A stretch of 35,942 bases of DNA from the NCBI RefSeq assembly GCF_001418655.1, contig NZ_LIQZ01000375.1:1-35942 (forward strand), in the 5' to 3' direction. Shown here one piece after another: positions 23,362-30,783 of the stretch. The translations under genes were made by a program, and so were the position numbers. The stretch is from Streptomyces phaeochromogenes. GTDB taxonomy: Bacteria > Actinomycetota > Actinomycetes > Streptomycetales > Streptomycetaceae. Every line of letters begins with the position of its first letter. The stretch's first letter is position 1. The notes under the pieces are model-generated. The model did no database searches, had not been told where the DNA came from, and was given only the letters and a program-made list of their open reading frames with translations.

Positions 23362-24092
23362 GGTGGAACTCCTTGGCTGTGGAACCGGGCGGGCCGAGGC
23401 CGGGCCCGGGTGAAGGGGACGACGGGGACGGGTGTCCGTCCCGGGGGTCCCCTGCGCACCAGCGCGTGTTCCAGGGTCCGGGTCCGTACTCCTGCCGGGA
23501 GTTCGAAGGCTCCGGCGAGCGGTACGGGCAGCGGCCGGGGGGCGGTGGCGAGGGCCGGACCCGGCAGGAACCGGGCGATGACCGCCGCCGCGACCGCGCG
23601 CAGCGTGCGGCCGGTGGCCAGTGCCGCCGTGACCGCCGTGTCGGCCCGGTGGAGCAGCCACGCGACGACGAGGGCGGCGACGACGTGCGCGGTCGTCATG
23701 GCCGTCTCGGAGGCGTGCTGCCAGGGGTGTCCGTCGGCGCCCGTCGTCATCGCGCCGTGCCCGGCGTGGGCCATGTGTCCCGTGCCGGCGCGGTGACCGC
23801 CGGCCGTCGTGAGCGCGAGATGCATCGCGGCCTGTGCCGCGAGGGTGCATCCGCCGACCGCGAGCAGTCCGGGGCGGCGACGGGCGAAGGGCCGTACGGC
23901 GACGAACTGCGCGACGGCGAAGGCGGTCACGAGCCGCCACGGCACCTGCCCGCCTTCGACCGCGTGATGGCCGACGGCGGCGAGCACACTGCCGACGAGG
24001 GCGAACGTCACGGCCCGGACCCGGGCGCCCGCGCGACTCGGCCGGGAGCCCGGGCCCCGGCCGTCGCGCTGCGTCACATGGTCACCTGGCAC
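23325..24092 (-). CDS. membrane protein with His/Met-rich loop, partner of YcnI
   Basis: A 255-residue integral membrane protein with about four to five hydrophobic segments in its first 180 residues. Between two of them is a loop of His, Met and Gly (HRAGTGHMAHAGHGAMTTGADGH) well suited to bind copper. No named family is certain; similar proteins accompany YcnI genes in Streptomyces. The last 60 residues are Pro/Arg-rich and the end overlaps the ycnI start by 37 bp, so translation is likely coupled. The GTG at 24092 follows GGAGG at a long distance; a GTG five codons later is an alternative. Role in copper uptake or sensing is inferred from loop and neighbour. Confidence 0.7.
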   Translation of the reverse strand: MPGDHVTQRDGRGPGSRPSRAGARVRAVTFALVGSVLAAVGHHAVEGGQVPWRLVTAFAVAQFVAVRPFARRRPGLLAVGGCTLAAQAAMHLALTTAGGHRAGTGHMAHAGHGAMTTGADGHPWQHASETAMTTAHVVAALVVAWLLHRADTAVTAALATGRTLRAVAAAVIARFLPGPALATAPRPLPVPLAGAFELPAGVRTRTLEHALVRRGPPGRTPVPVVPFTRARPRPARFHSQGVPPCPCPSTGAVSH

Positions 24093-24214
24093 GGTCGCCC
24101 ATCATCCTCCGCCGCATTCACCTTGTCGCATACGTCTACGTCAGAGGTGAGGAGGCTGTTCACCCGGGGTCGTACGAGGAGTGACGTGCGGGCATCCGGA
24201 AGGGCGGGAGTGGT

Positions 24215-24694
24215 TCAGTCCGCCGCGCCCAGGGACCAGCTCGGGACGCTGCCCGCGAGGCGGCAGGTGAGGAAGTACAGGGGTATCGGCGGGGTGTAGG
24301 GCGAGCCTCCCGCGGGGCTGTGGATCAGCCGGGGCCGGTCGGCCCAGGGGCCGCGGCGGGCGCGTGTCCAGGACGGGTCGGCCAGGTGCGCGCCGACGGT
24401 GTACGTCGTGGAGGGCGGCCAGGTGACGCCTATGTGGGAGCCGGAGGGGACGATCCACCACCAGCGCTCCTCGCCCTCGAAGTCGTCGGCGAAGACACAG
24501 CCCACGCGGGGCAGGGAGTCCATGATGCGTTCGCCGTGCTCCCGGGACGTGGTCACGGCGTCGCAGCCCAGCCCGGCGCGCAGCTGAGCGGGGATGACCA
24601 GACGGCCGGGGTCACCGGACGGGAAGGTGGCGGAGGGGCGCAGCCGCGAGCCGTACGTGCGCGGTCGCGGTTCAGGGGCGTGCTGGAGTTCCAT
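24215..24694 (-). CDS. protein of unknown function in the WhiJ-like module
   Basis: A 159-residue soluble protein starting at ATG 24694, whose first bases overlap the end of the upstream ATPase gene by 23 bp. I do not recognise a domain. It has a Trp-rich centre (ERWWWIVPSGSHIGVTW), a run YTVGAHLADPSW and a single Cys pair region (CDAVTTS, VGCVFADD). A small uncharacterised gene at this place is usual in Streptomyces loci that combine an ATP-binding protein, an XRE regulator and DUF397. The open frame extends to 24949 but overlaps the ATPase gene with Arg/Pro-rich shadow sequence. Function unknown. Confidence 0.65.
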   Translation of the reverse strand: MELQHAPEPRPRTYGSRLRPSATFPSGDPGRLVIPAQLRAGLGCDAVTTSREHGERIMDSLPRVGCVFADDFEGEERWWWIVPSGSHIGVTWPPSTTYTVGAHLADPSWTRARRGPWADRPRLIHSPAGGSPYTPPIPLYFLTCRLAGSVPSWSLGAAD

Positions 24695-25334
24695 GAGGCA
24701 GGTGTCCTTCGGCCGAGTGGGGGTTGGGCCGGGTGAGGTGCGTGCTGGGCGCGCGCCCGGTGGAGACGGCTTCGTGCGTGAGGGGTGCGCGCCCGGCGGA
24801 GGCGGGTTCTCGTGACTCCGACGACGTCGGCTGCGGCGGCACCGACCGCAGCGACACCGGCGGGGAGGAGGCCGGCGGTGACGGCACCGGCTGGGAGGGC
24901 AGCACGGCCCAGACGACGCGCCCGGAACCGTTCGCGCTGTCCTTGACACCCCAGTCGCTGCTGACCATGCCGACGAGCATCAGTCCACGGCCGCCCTGGT
25001 CGTCTGGCCCCGCACTGCGCTGTGCGGGAAGCGTCAGGCCGCGGTTCTGGTCCTCGACCTCGATGTGGAGCCGGCCGCCCGCGGTGCGCAGTCTGCAGAC
25101 GATCCACTCGCTCGCCGTGTGCGTCAGCGCGTTGGTGACCAGCTCGGAGGTCACCAGGACAGCGTTGTCGCAAGTTTCGGGGCTCGCGCCCCATTCACTC
25201 AGCAGTTCGCGCACGTTCCTGCGGGCCACGCCCACCGAGGCGGGAGTCGGGGAGAGTCCGAACACGCCCGCTCTGTGCGGGTGTTCGCTCGCGGGCAGTC
25301 GGCCCAATGGCTTGGGGAGGGAGGGCGGAGCCAT
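24672..25334 (-). CDS. ATP-binding protein, RsbW/SpoIIAB-like anti-sigma type
   Basis: A 220-residue cytoplasmic protein with a HATPase_c_2 domain at about residues 25-150. The N-box is VTSELVTNALTHT and the G1 box region is DQGGRGLMLVGMVS, as in RsbW/SpoIIAB serine kinases. The C-terminal 70 residues are Pro/Ser/Thr/Arg-rich and lack known structure. ATG 25334 follows GAAAGG. It is divergent from the XRE regulator gene by 307 bp and overlaps the unknown gene downstream. In Streptomyces, AbaA/WhiJ-type clusters carry such an ATPase beside an XRE and a DUF397 gene and influence antibiotic production or development; its partner here is unknown. Confidence 0.85.
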   Translation of the reverse strand: MAPPSLPKPLGRLPASEHPHRAGVFGLSPTPASVGVARRNVRELLSEWGASPETCDNAVLVTSELVTNALTHTASEWIVCRLRTAGGRLHIEVEDQNRGLTLPAQRSAGPDDQGGRGLMLVGMVSSDWGVKDSANGSGRVVWAVLPSQPVPSPPASSPPVSLRSVPPQPTSSESREPASAGRAPLTHEAVSTGRAPSTHLTRPNPHSAEGHLPHGTPARP

Positions 25335-25553
25335 CGCCGTTCGCCTTTCGTCTGCCTTCGCACCGGGGGTCGGACCAGTGCCGGTACCGCTTGATCCGGT
25401 TCCGCCGCGAGGCGCGTACAACCCGATGCGCACGGTGACGAAGCGCAGCCCGTTCTCCCCCAACTTGGCTGCGTCGTCTCGCCGTTCACCGGACCAGGAC
25501 GGTACGCCCCACTGTGACACCTGCCAACAACACCCCGCAACCGACAAGTTGAA

Positions 25554-25563
25554 AATTGCAATT
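25554..25563. promoter_or_regulatory. palindrome in the divergent regulatory region
   Basis: The 307-bp region 25335-25641 separates the divergent ATPase and XRE genes. Its clearest feature is the perfect palindrome AATTGCAATT in a short AT-rich patch (AAGTTGAAAATTGCAATTCG), about 80 bp before the XRE start. It could be the XRE autoregulatory operator or part of the promoter. No confident -35/-10 pair can be assigned and the rest of the gap has no visible gene. Confidence 0.4.
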
Positions 25564-25641
25564 CGCACGGTGCATGCTTCCCCCGTCGAACGGATGATCG
25601 TGACAGACTGCGACCTCGAACCCGCTGTGAGGGGGTAAGCC

Positions 25642-26517
25642 GTGACCGCTGAAACCGACTGGGGCGGCGCGCCCTCCGTCCTGCGCATGATCCTCGGCAG
25701 GCAACTGGAGGAGCTGCGCAATCGCGCCGGACTGACGTTCGAGCAGGCGGGTGCGGCGATCGGGGTGAGCCACTCCACGATCCGCCGCATGGAAGCCGCC
25801 AAGGTGGCCCGGCTCAGGCTCCCGGACGCCGAGAAACTGCTCCAGGTGTACGGCGTGACGGACCAGCAGGAGATCGACACCTTCCTGAAATCGGTCCGTG
25901 AGGCGAACAAGCGCGGCTGGTGGCACACCTACCGTGACGTGCTGCCGGACTGGTTCGCGGCCTATCTGAGCCTGGAGCAGGCGGCGCTGCAGATCCGCGC
26001 GTACGAGGCCCAGTTCGTGCACGGTCTGCTGCAGACCGAGGAGTACGCCCGGGCCCTGCTGGGCGCCGGGAATCCGCACGCCGCGACCGAGGCCACGGAG
26101 CGCAGGGTCGCGCTGCGGATGCGGCGCCAGGAGCTGCTGTCGCGTCCCTCGCCGCCGCGCGTGTGGATCGTGATGGACGAGACCGTGCTGCGCTGGCCGG
26201 TCGGCGGAGCCGAGGTGATGCGCGCCCAGATCGACCATCTGATCGCGGTCAACTCGCTACCCCAAGTGACATTGCAGATCATGCCGTTCAAGAACGGACC
26301 GCATCCGGCGATGCGGGCGGGGGCTTTCCATCTCTTCCGGTTCCGGGCACGCGAACTGCCGGACATCGTCTACCTCAACGGTCTGGTGGGCGCTGTCTAT
26401 CTGGACAAGGACGACGACGTCCTGGTCTATCGCGAGGCTCTGGACCGGCTGGGCGCGCAGGCGACGCCCGCCAGAAAGACCGAGGCTCTCCTCGGTGCGA
26501 TTCGCAAGGAGCTCTGA
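25642..26517 (+). CDS. XRE-family regulator with DUF5753 (WhiJ-like)
   Basis: A 291-residue regulator. Residues about 18-72 are an XRE helix-turn-helix (LEELRNRAGLTFEQAG, AIGVSHSTIRRMEAAK). The rest is the DUF5753 sensing domain with WWHTYRDVLPDWFAAYLSLEQAA, the IRAYEAQFVHGLLQTEEYARAL signature, and the QIMPF segment. This architecture is that of WhiJ and its many Streptomyces paralogues. The GTG start follows GAGGGGG. The DUF397 gene begins 1 bp after its stop, forming the standard two-gene unit. In WhiJ of S. coelicolor the DUF397 partner counteracts the repressor; the same relation is inferred here. Confidence 0.93.
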   Translation: MTAETDWGGAPSVLRMILGRQLEELRNRAGLTFEQAGAAIGVSHSTIRRMEAAKVARLRLPDAEKLLQVYGVTDQQEIDTFLKSVREANKRGWWHTYRDVLPDWFAAYLSLEQAALQIRAYEAQFVHGLLQTEEYARALLGAGNPHAATEATERRVALRMRRQELLSRPSPPRVWIVMDETVLRWPVGGAEVMRAQIDHLIAVNSLPQVTLQIMPFKNGPHPAMRAGAFHLFRFRARELPDIVYLNGLVGAVYLDKDDDVLVYREALDRLGAQATPARKTEALLGAIRKEL

Positions 26518-26518
26518 C

Positions 26519-26770
26519 GTGCACCACCACATACGCGACGGACACATACGCAACGGCATGCCGTCCCGGGAACTCGGCACACGCGGCTGGTACAAGCCGT
26601 GGAGCGACGACGCGGGCGGCGCCTGCGTCGAGGCGAAGAAGCTCGGCGACGGCCGGGTCGCGCTGCGCCAGTCGACCGATCCCGACGGCCCCGCGCTGGT
26701 TTTCACGCCCCGCGAGATGACGAGTTTCCTGGCGGGTGTGAAGGCGGGTGCCGCCGACTTCCTGTTCTGA
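26519..26770 (+). CDS. DUF397 small protein, partner of the XRE regulator
   Basis: An 83-residue protein. The GTG at 26519 is chosen because AAGGAG, inside the end of the previous gene, lies 7 bases upstream; the two genes are separated by one base. The DUF397 core is WYKPWSDDAGGACVEAKKL, VALRQSTDPDGPALVFTPREMTSFLAGVKAG. The first 18 residues are His/Arg-rich and unlike most relatives, so ATG at 26558 within a second possible start cannot be excluded. Members act with WhiJ-type regulators as small modulators. Confidence 0.92.
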   Translation: MHHHIRDGHIRNGMPSRELGTRGWYKPWSDDAGGACVEAKKLGDGRVALRQSTDPDGPALVFTPREMTSFLAGVKAGAADFLF

Positions 26771-26891
26771 GGCACCCCCTTGTTCCCGCGCACAGACTTC
26801 CCTGGTTTCCTGAACACTCCTGCTTTGATCAACACCCTTGATTTTCCTGAGCGTTGACTTCGAACCCGACGACTTGACAGGAGGGGCGGCT

Positions 26892-27707
26892 TTGCCCGAA
26901 AACGGATGGCCGGCCGACCGCATCGACACCGAGAACGCCCACTCGGCGCGCATCTACGACTACATCCTCGGCGGTAAGGACTACTACCCGGCCGACAAGG
27001 AGGCGGGCGACGCCATGGCGTCGGAGTGGCCCGCCCTGCCGATCCACATGAAGGCCAACCGCGACTGGATGAACCGCGCGGTGGCGTGGCTGGCGAAGGA
27101 GGCGGGGGTACGCCAGTTCCTGGACATCGGCACCGGCATCCCCACCTCGCCGAACCTCCACGAGATCGTCCAGTCGGTGGCCCCCGAGTCACGGGTCGTC
27201 TACGTCGACAACGACCCGATCGTCCTCACCCTCTCCCAGGGGCTGCTGGCCAGCAGCCCCGAGGGCAGGACGGCGTACATCGAGGCCGACTTCCAGCACC
27301 CGGAGGCCGTGCTGGACTCCCCCGAGTTCCGCGAGACGCTCGACCTGGACAAGCCGGTCGCGCTGACCGTGATCGCCATCGTCCACTTCGTCCTGGACGA
27401 GGACGACGCGGTCGGCATCGTGCGCCGCCTCCTGGAGCCCCTCCCCTCCGGCAGCTACCTCGCGATGTCCATCGGCACCGCCGAGTTCGCGCCCGAGGAC
27501 GTGGGGCGGGTCGCCCGCGAGTACGCGGCGCGGAACATGCCCATGCGGCTGCGCACGATCGACGAGGCCGACGAGTTCTTCGAGGGCCTCGAACTCGTCG
27601 AGCCCGGCATCGTCCAGGTCCACAAGTGGCACCCGGATGCCACGAGTGGTGAGGGGATTCGGGACGAGGACATCGCGATGTACGGAGCGGTTGCCCGTAA
27701 GCCGTAG
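26892..27707 (+). CDS. SAM-dependent methyltransferase, DUF574/Methyltransf_19
   Basis: A 271-residue cytoplasmic methyltransferase of an actinobacteria-specific family. TTG 26892 is the best start since AGGAGGGG precedes it; the frame is open to a TTG at 26838. Family hallmarks are AHSARIYDYILGGKDYYPADKEAGD near the N-terminus, SAM motif I FLDIGTGIPTSPNLHE, then VVYVDNDPIVL, and AIVHFVLDEDD. These enzymes are abundant in Streptomyces next to XRE/DUF397 pairs, but no substrate is established. It follows the DUF397 gene in the same direction after 121 bp and probably has its own promoter (AT-rich TTGATTTTCC region). It ends at the second dispersed repeat. Confidence 0.9.
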   Translation: MPENGWPADRIDTENAHSARIYDYILGGKDYYPADKEAGDAMASEWPALPIHMKANRDWMNRAVAWLAKEAGVRQFLDIGTGIPTSPNLHEIVQSVAPESRVVYVDNDPIVLTLSQGLLASSPEGRTAYIEADFQHPEAVLDSPEFRETLDLDKPVALTVIAIVHFVLDEDDAVGIVRRLLEPLPSGSYLAMSIGTAEFAPEDVGRVAREYAARNMPMRLRTIDEADEFFEGLELVEPGIVQVHKWHPDATSGEGIRDEDIAMYGAVARKP

Positions 27708-27733
27708 CGCTCCGCTGGCTGACCGTTTGATAC

Positions 27734-27791
27734 CTGCGGGTCGGTTGTTGCTAGGTCGCGCAGTTCCCCGCGCCCCTATCGGGGCGCGGGG
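27734..27791. repeat. dispersed Streptomyces end-of-gene repeat, copy 2, with hairpin
   Basis: Same element as at 11594: CTGCGGGTCGGT, variable middle, CAGTTCCCCGCGCCCCTA. Here the hairpin is a perfect CCCCGCGCCCC-TATC-GGGGCGCGGGG at 27766-27791. It again separates convergent genes. The CTA at 27776-27778 is the TAG stop of the leftward gene, exactly as in copy 1. Likely bidirectional terminator. Confidence 0.85.
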
Positions 27792-29281
27792 ATGACTCTC
27801 GCCGTCAGGTCCGGGGTCGGCATCCCTCTGTCGAACGGGTACATCGGGCGGTTGATGCGGTGGTGGCCCAGGCGGTGGAGGTTCTGGTCGACTCCGCCGG
27901 GGGTGAGGGCCATCTTCCAGTCGGCGGCCATGGTGAAGAGTTCGGGTTCCAGGTAGCCGATCTTGACGAGGACGATGTCGGCCTTGCGGGGTGACAACTC
28001 CAGGTCGGTGAAGTCGTGTTCGTGGTGGTAGGGCTTGCGCAGCGCGGTGAGGATCACATGCACGCTGCCGACGCGCAGCACCACCTCCACCTGTGCGTGC
28101 GGGTCGCCGTGGCGGATCGCGTGGACCGTGCCGGTCATGGTGAGCGGGCCGGCGTGCCGGTCGTCGACCTCCGCGCCCGCCGTGACGGTGACGGTCGCTC
28201 CGACGCCCGCCCGGACCGCCGTCTCCACGGCGGCGGGGCCGGGGAGCGAGGCGTAGATGACCGTCGGTCCTGACGGATCCTTGAACTCGGGCCTGGCCAG
28301 CACCCGTTCGAGCCCCCAGGTGACGTCGCCCGCGCCGCCCGCCGTCGGGTTGTCGCCGGTGTCGCTGATGAAGTACGGGCGGTTCTCCGCGGTGGCGGCC
28401 AGCGCCTCGTCCAGGCAGTCGTCCAGCGTGCCCGTCGGGGCGACGAAGGCGAAGTCGTGCCGTGCCTCCCAGAAACCGCGCGCCAGGCGTTCGGCGCCCG
28501 CCGTGACCGCCTGCTGGGACGGGCCCGTGACGACGACCGCCGCCCGGTTGCGCGGCTCGTCCGCCCAGGCGTAGCCGACCCAGATCGCGGCGTCCGTGAC
28601 GCCCTCGGTGGCCTCTACCTCGTCGACGGCCGCGTACACGCTCTTCGCGGGTTCGATGCGGGTCGAGGTCTGCTCGCCCGCCAGGAGCACGGGCACCGGG
28701 ATCCATGCCTTGACCGGGCGGGGCGCGCCGCTGGTGAGGAGGTCCACGAGGTTGCGGGCCGCCCGTTCCTTCGTCTCCATGGCGTCCTCGTGCGGGGCCA
28801 TGCGGTAGCAGGTGATCAGGTCGCTCAGGTGGGCGAGTTCGCGCGAGACGTTGCCGTGCAGGTCCATGGAGGTGGACACGATGACGTCCGGGCCGACCGT
28901 CTCCCGGACGCGGGCCAGCAGGTCCGCCTCGGCGTCGTCGAGGCCCTCCACCGTCATGGCCCCGTGGATGTCGAACCAGAGGCCGTCGAGGTGCCCCAAC
29001 TCCCCCAGCCTCGCGATGAGTTCGCCGGAGAGTTCGGCGTACGCGGCAGCCGTCACCGTACCGCCGGGCAGGGCCTTGCCGACGAGCGCGCCGCGCCAAT
29101 CGGCGGCGTTCCTCAACGGCGTTCCGGGCGCGAGGAACTGATAGCGCGTCAGTACGTCCGTGCCGCGCTGCGGGTGGAAGGCGGGGGCCCCGGTCCGGGC
29201 CGGCGAGAACGTCGACGACTCGATGCCGAGCCCGGCGATCGCGATCACGGGACGGGCGACGGGGGTACGCGGTTGTGGCAT
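27776..29281 (-). CDS. M81 family metallopeptidase, MlrC-like
   Basis: A 501-residue protein of the M81/MlrC family, named for a Sphingomonas enzyme that cleaves linearised microcystin peptides; most members are uncharacterised. The N-terminus IAIAGLGIESSTFSP, LWFDIHGAMTVEG, STSMDLHGNVS and YRMAPHEDAMET carry the conserved Asp/His pattern expected for zinc. SDTGDNPTAGGAGD begins the C-terminal MlrC_C domain. No signal peptide, so cytoplasmic. The start is either ATG 29281, with AGGAG very close, or the GTG at 29293. It follows the ROK repressor by 55 bp and faces the peptide importer, suggesting it breaks down an imported peptide or amide. The last codons IPAPR come from the dispersed repeat. 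Confidence 0.85.
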   Translation of the reverse strand: MPQPRTPVARPVIAIAGLGIESSTFSPARTGAPAFHPQRGTDVLTRYQFLAPGTPLRNAADWRGALVGKALPGGTVTAAAYAELSGELIARLGELGHLDGLWFDIHGAMTVEGLDDAEADLLARVRETVGPDVIVSTSMDLHGNVSRELAHLSDLITCYRMAPHEDAMETKERAARNLVDLLTSGAPRPVKAWIPVPVLLAGEQTSTRIEPAKSVYAAVDEVEATEGVTDAAIWVGYAWADEPRNRAAVVVTGPSQQAVTAGAERLARGFWEARHDFAFVAPTGTLDDCLDEALAATAENRPYFISDTGDNPTAGGAGDVTWGLERVLARPEFKDPSGPTVIYASLPGPAAVETAVRAGVGATVTVTAGAEVDDRHAGPLTMTGTVHAIRHGDPHAQVEVVLRVGSVHVILTALRKPYHHEHDFTDLELSPRKADIVLVKIGYLEPELFTMAADWKMALTPGGVDQNLHRLGHHRINRPMYPFDRGMPTPDLTARVIPAPR

Positions 29282-29336
29282 GGCTCCTCGCACGGTGGTG
29301 GGTGTCGGGGACTTGCACGGTGGCGGTTGTCGGTGG

Positions 29337-30542
29337 TCAGTGATGGGCGGGGGCTACGGCGCCGGTGACGGCCTGGAGGGCGTTCGCCAGGGCCCGTTGG
29401 AGGGCGAACTGGCCCGCGCCGACGAGGCCCGCGTCCGCGCCGAGGCCGGCCCGCTCGATCACCAGGTGCTTGGTCACCAGCGGGTGGCATCCCTCGTACA
29501 GCTGGCTGCGGACGGCGGCGACGAACGGTTCGAGCGTCGAGAGGAGGCCGCCGAGGTACACGGCGTCGGGGTTGAAGAAGTTGACGTTCGCGGACAGGAC
29601 CATGCCGAGGTAGCGGCCGGCCTGGCGGACGGCGCGGGTGGCCTCCGGGTCGGCGTCGGAGGCGAGGCGTACGACGTCCTCGATGGACGCGACGTCCAGG
29701 CCGCGCTCGCGCAGGATCCGGACGAGCGCGGCGCCCGAGGCGACGGTCTCCAGGCAGCCGGTGTTGCCGCAGGAGCAGGGGATGTCGTGGCCCGCCTCGA
29801 CCCGTACGTGGGTGATCTCGCCGGCGGCGCCGGTCGCGCCGCGGTACAGCTTCCCGTCGGCGATGACCCCCGCGCCGATCGCCGAGCCCATCTTCACCAT
29901 GATCGACTGGCGGCGCTCGGCGGGCTGGACGCTGTGCTCGCCCACGGCCATGCAGTTGGCGTCGTTCTCGATGGCGGCCGGAACGCCGAACCGCTCCTCC
30001 AGCCAGTCCCGGACGGGGAAGCGGTTCCAGCCGGGCATGCGCGAGGGGAGGGTGACGACGCCCTCCACGACGTCGACCGGGCCCGGGAGACAGAGGCCGA
30101 CGCCGCGCAGCAGTTCCCGGCCGCGCCGCCCGGCGAGGGTCTCCAGCGTCTCGGCGAGTGCGGGCAGCGCGGTCTCGGGTCCCTCGGCCGTCGCGAACGG
30201 CACGGTGGAGACCTCGGTGAACCCACCGCCCGGCAGGACGACCCCGACCCGCGCGTGCCGTCCGCCCAGGTCGGCCGCGACGGCGAACCCCTCGCTCCCG
30301 CCCAGGCGCAGCACCTTGCGCGGGCGCCCGCCGGTCGAGGACCGCGTGCCCTGCTCGGCGACCAGTCCGTGCGCCACGAGCTGGCCGACCGTGAGCGAGA
30401 TCGTCGAGGGTGCGGCACCGAGCAGAGCGGCGAGTTCCGTGCGGGTCGACGCCTGCCCCGAGGCGAGGAGTTCGAGGACGCGCTCGGCCAGCGAGGAGAC
30501 GCCCGTGACGCCCCTCCGGTGTCCCGCACTTTTTTCAGACAT
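29337..30542 (-). CDS. ROK family transcriptional repressor
   Basis: A 401-residue regulator with an N-terminal winged helix (about residues 15-75: ASTRTELAALLGAAPSTISLTVGQLVAHGLV) and a C-terminal ROK sugar-kinase-like domain. The ROK zinc motif CSCGNTGCLE is intact, as is GxxGAAGEITH, while GGRHARVGVVL is the degenerate phosphate loop found in regulators. It normally senses a sugar or sugar phosphate. It is divergent from the peptide-type ABC operon with ACTTTTT-CAG repeats between them, and co-oriented with the M81 gene. ATG with GGGAG about 11 bases upstream. Its ligand could be the transported oligosaccharide or glycopeptide, as family-5 binding proteins carry these as well. Confidence 0.92.
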   Translation of the reverse strand: MSEKSAGHRRGVTGVSSLAERVLELLASGQASTRTELAALLGAAPSTISLTVGQLVAHGLVAEQGTRSSTGGRPRKVLRLGGSEGFAVAADLGGRHARVGVVLPGGGFTEVSTVPFATAEGPETALPALAETLETLAGRRGRELLRGVGLCLPGPVDVVEGVVTLPSRMPGWNRFPVRDWLEERFGVPAAIENDANCMAVGEHSVQPAERRQSIMVKMGSAIGAGVIADGKLYRGATGAAGEITHVRVEAGHDIPCSCGNTGCLETVASGAALVRILRERGLDVASIEDVVRLASDADPEATRAVRQAGRYLGMVLSANVNFFNPDAVYLGGLLSTLEPFVAAVRSQLYEGCHPLVTKHLVIERAGLGADAGLVGAGQFALQRALANALQAVTGAVAPAHH

Positions 30543-30663
30543 GGACGAAGTAACTCCCAGGGTTGGGGAAAGCCGGGGAAATCCGGAGGCCAGAGCGACG
30601 AGCGTATGCCCGTATGTCCCTCACGCGACTTTTTCCAGAACAGCAGTAACAGACTTTTTACAG
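30527..30663. promoter_or_regulatory. ACTTTTT-CAG repeats in the ROK/ABC divergent region
   Basis: Three like-oriented AT-rich sites stand out in GC-rich DNA: ACTTTTTTCAG at 30528-30538, GACTTTTTCCAG at 30627-30638 and GACTTTTTACAG at 30652-30663. The last two are 25 bp apart. The first lies on the initial codons of the ROK gene, the others in the 241-bp space before the binding-protein gene. They are good candidates for ROK repressor operators controlling both directions; this is inferred from position and repetition. Confidence 0.6.
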
Positions 30664-30783
30664 CGGGCCGCCTGTTTCTTCGAACCTTCCGGTCGTTGAC
30701 TGGCTCCGCCGAACACCGCCGTTCATTTCCGGCCTCGTGTCCGGCCTCGCGCACCCTGAGCCCTTGTTCACCTGAGGAGAGCC

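Noticed and set aside
27189..29318. 709-codon open frame on the minus strand
   Set aside because: Runs across the end of the methyltransferase gene and the M81 gene in another frame; composition is Arg/Gly/Pro-rich shadow.
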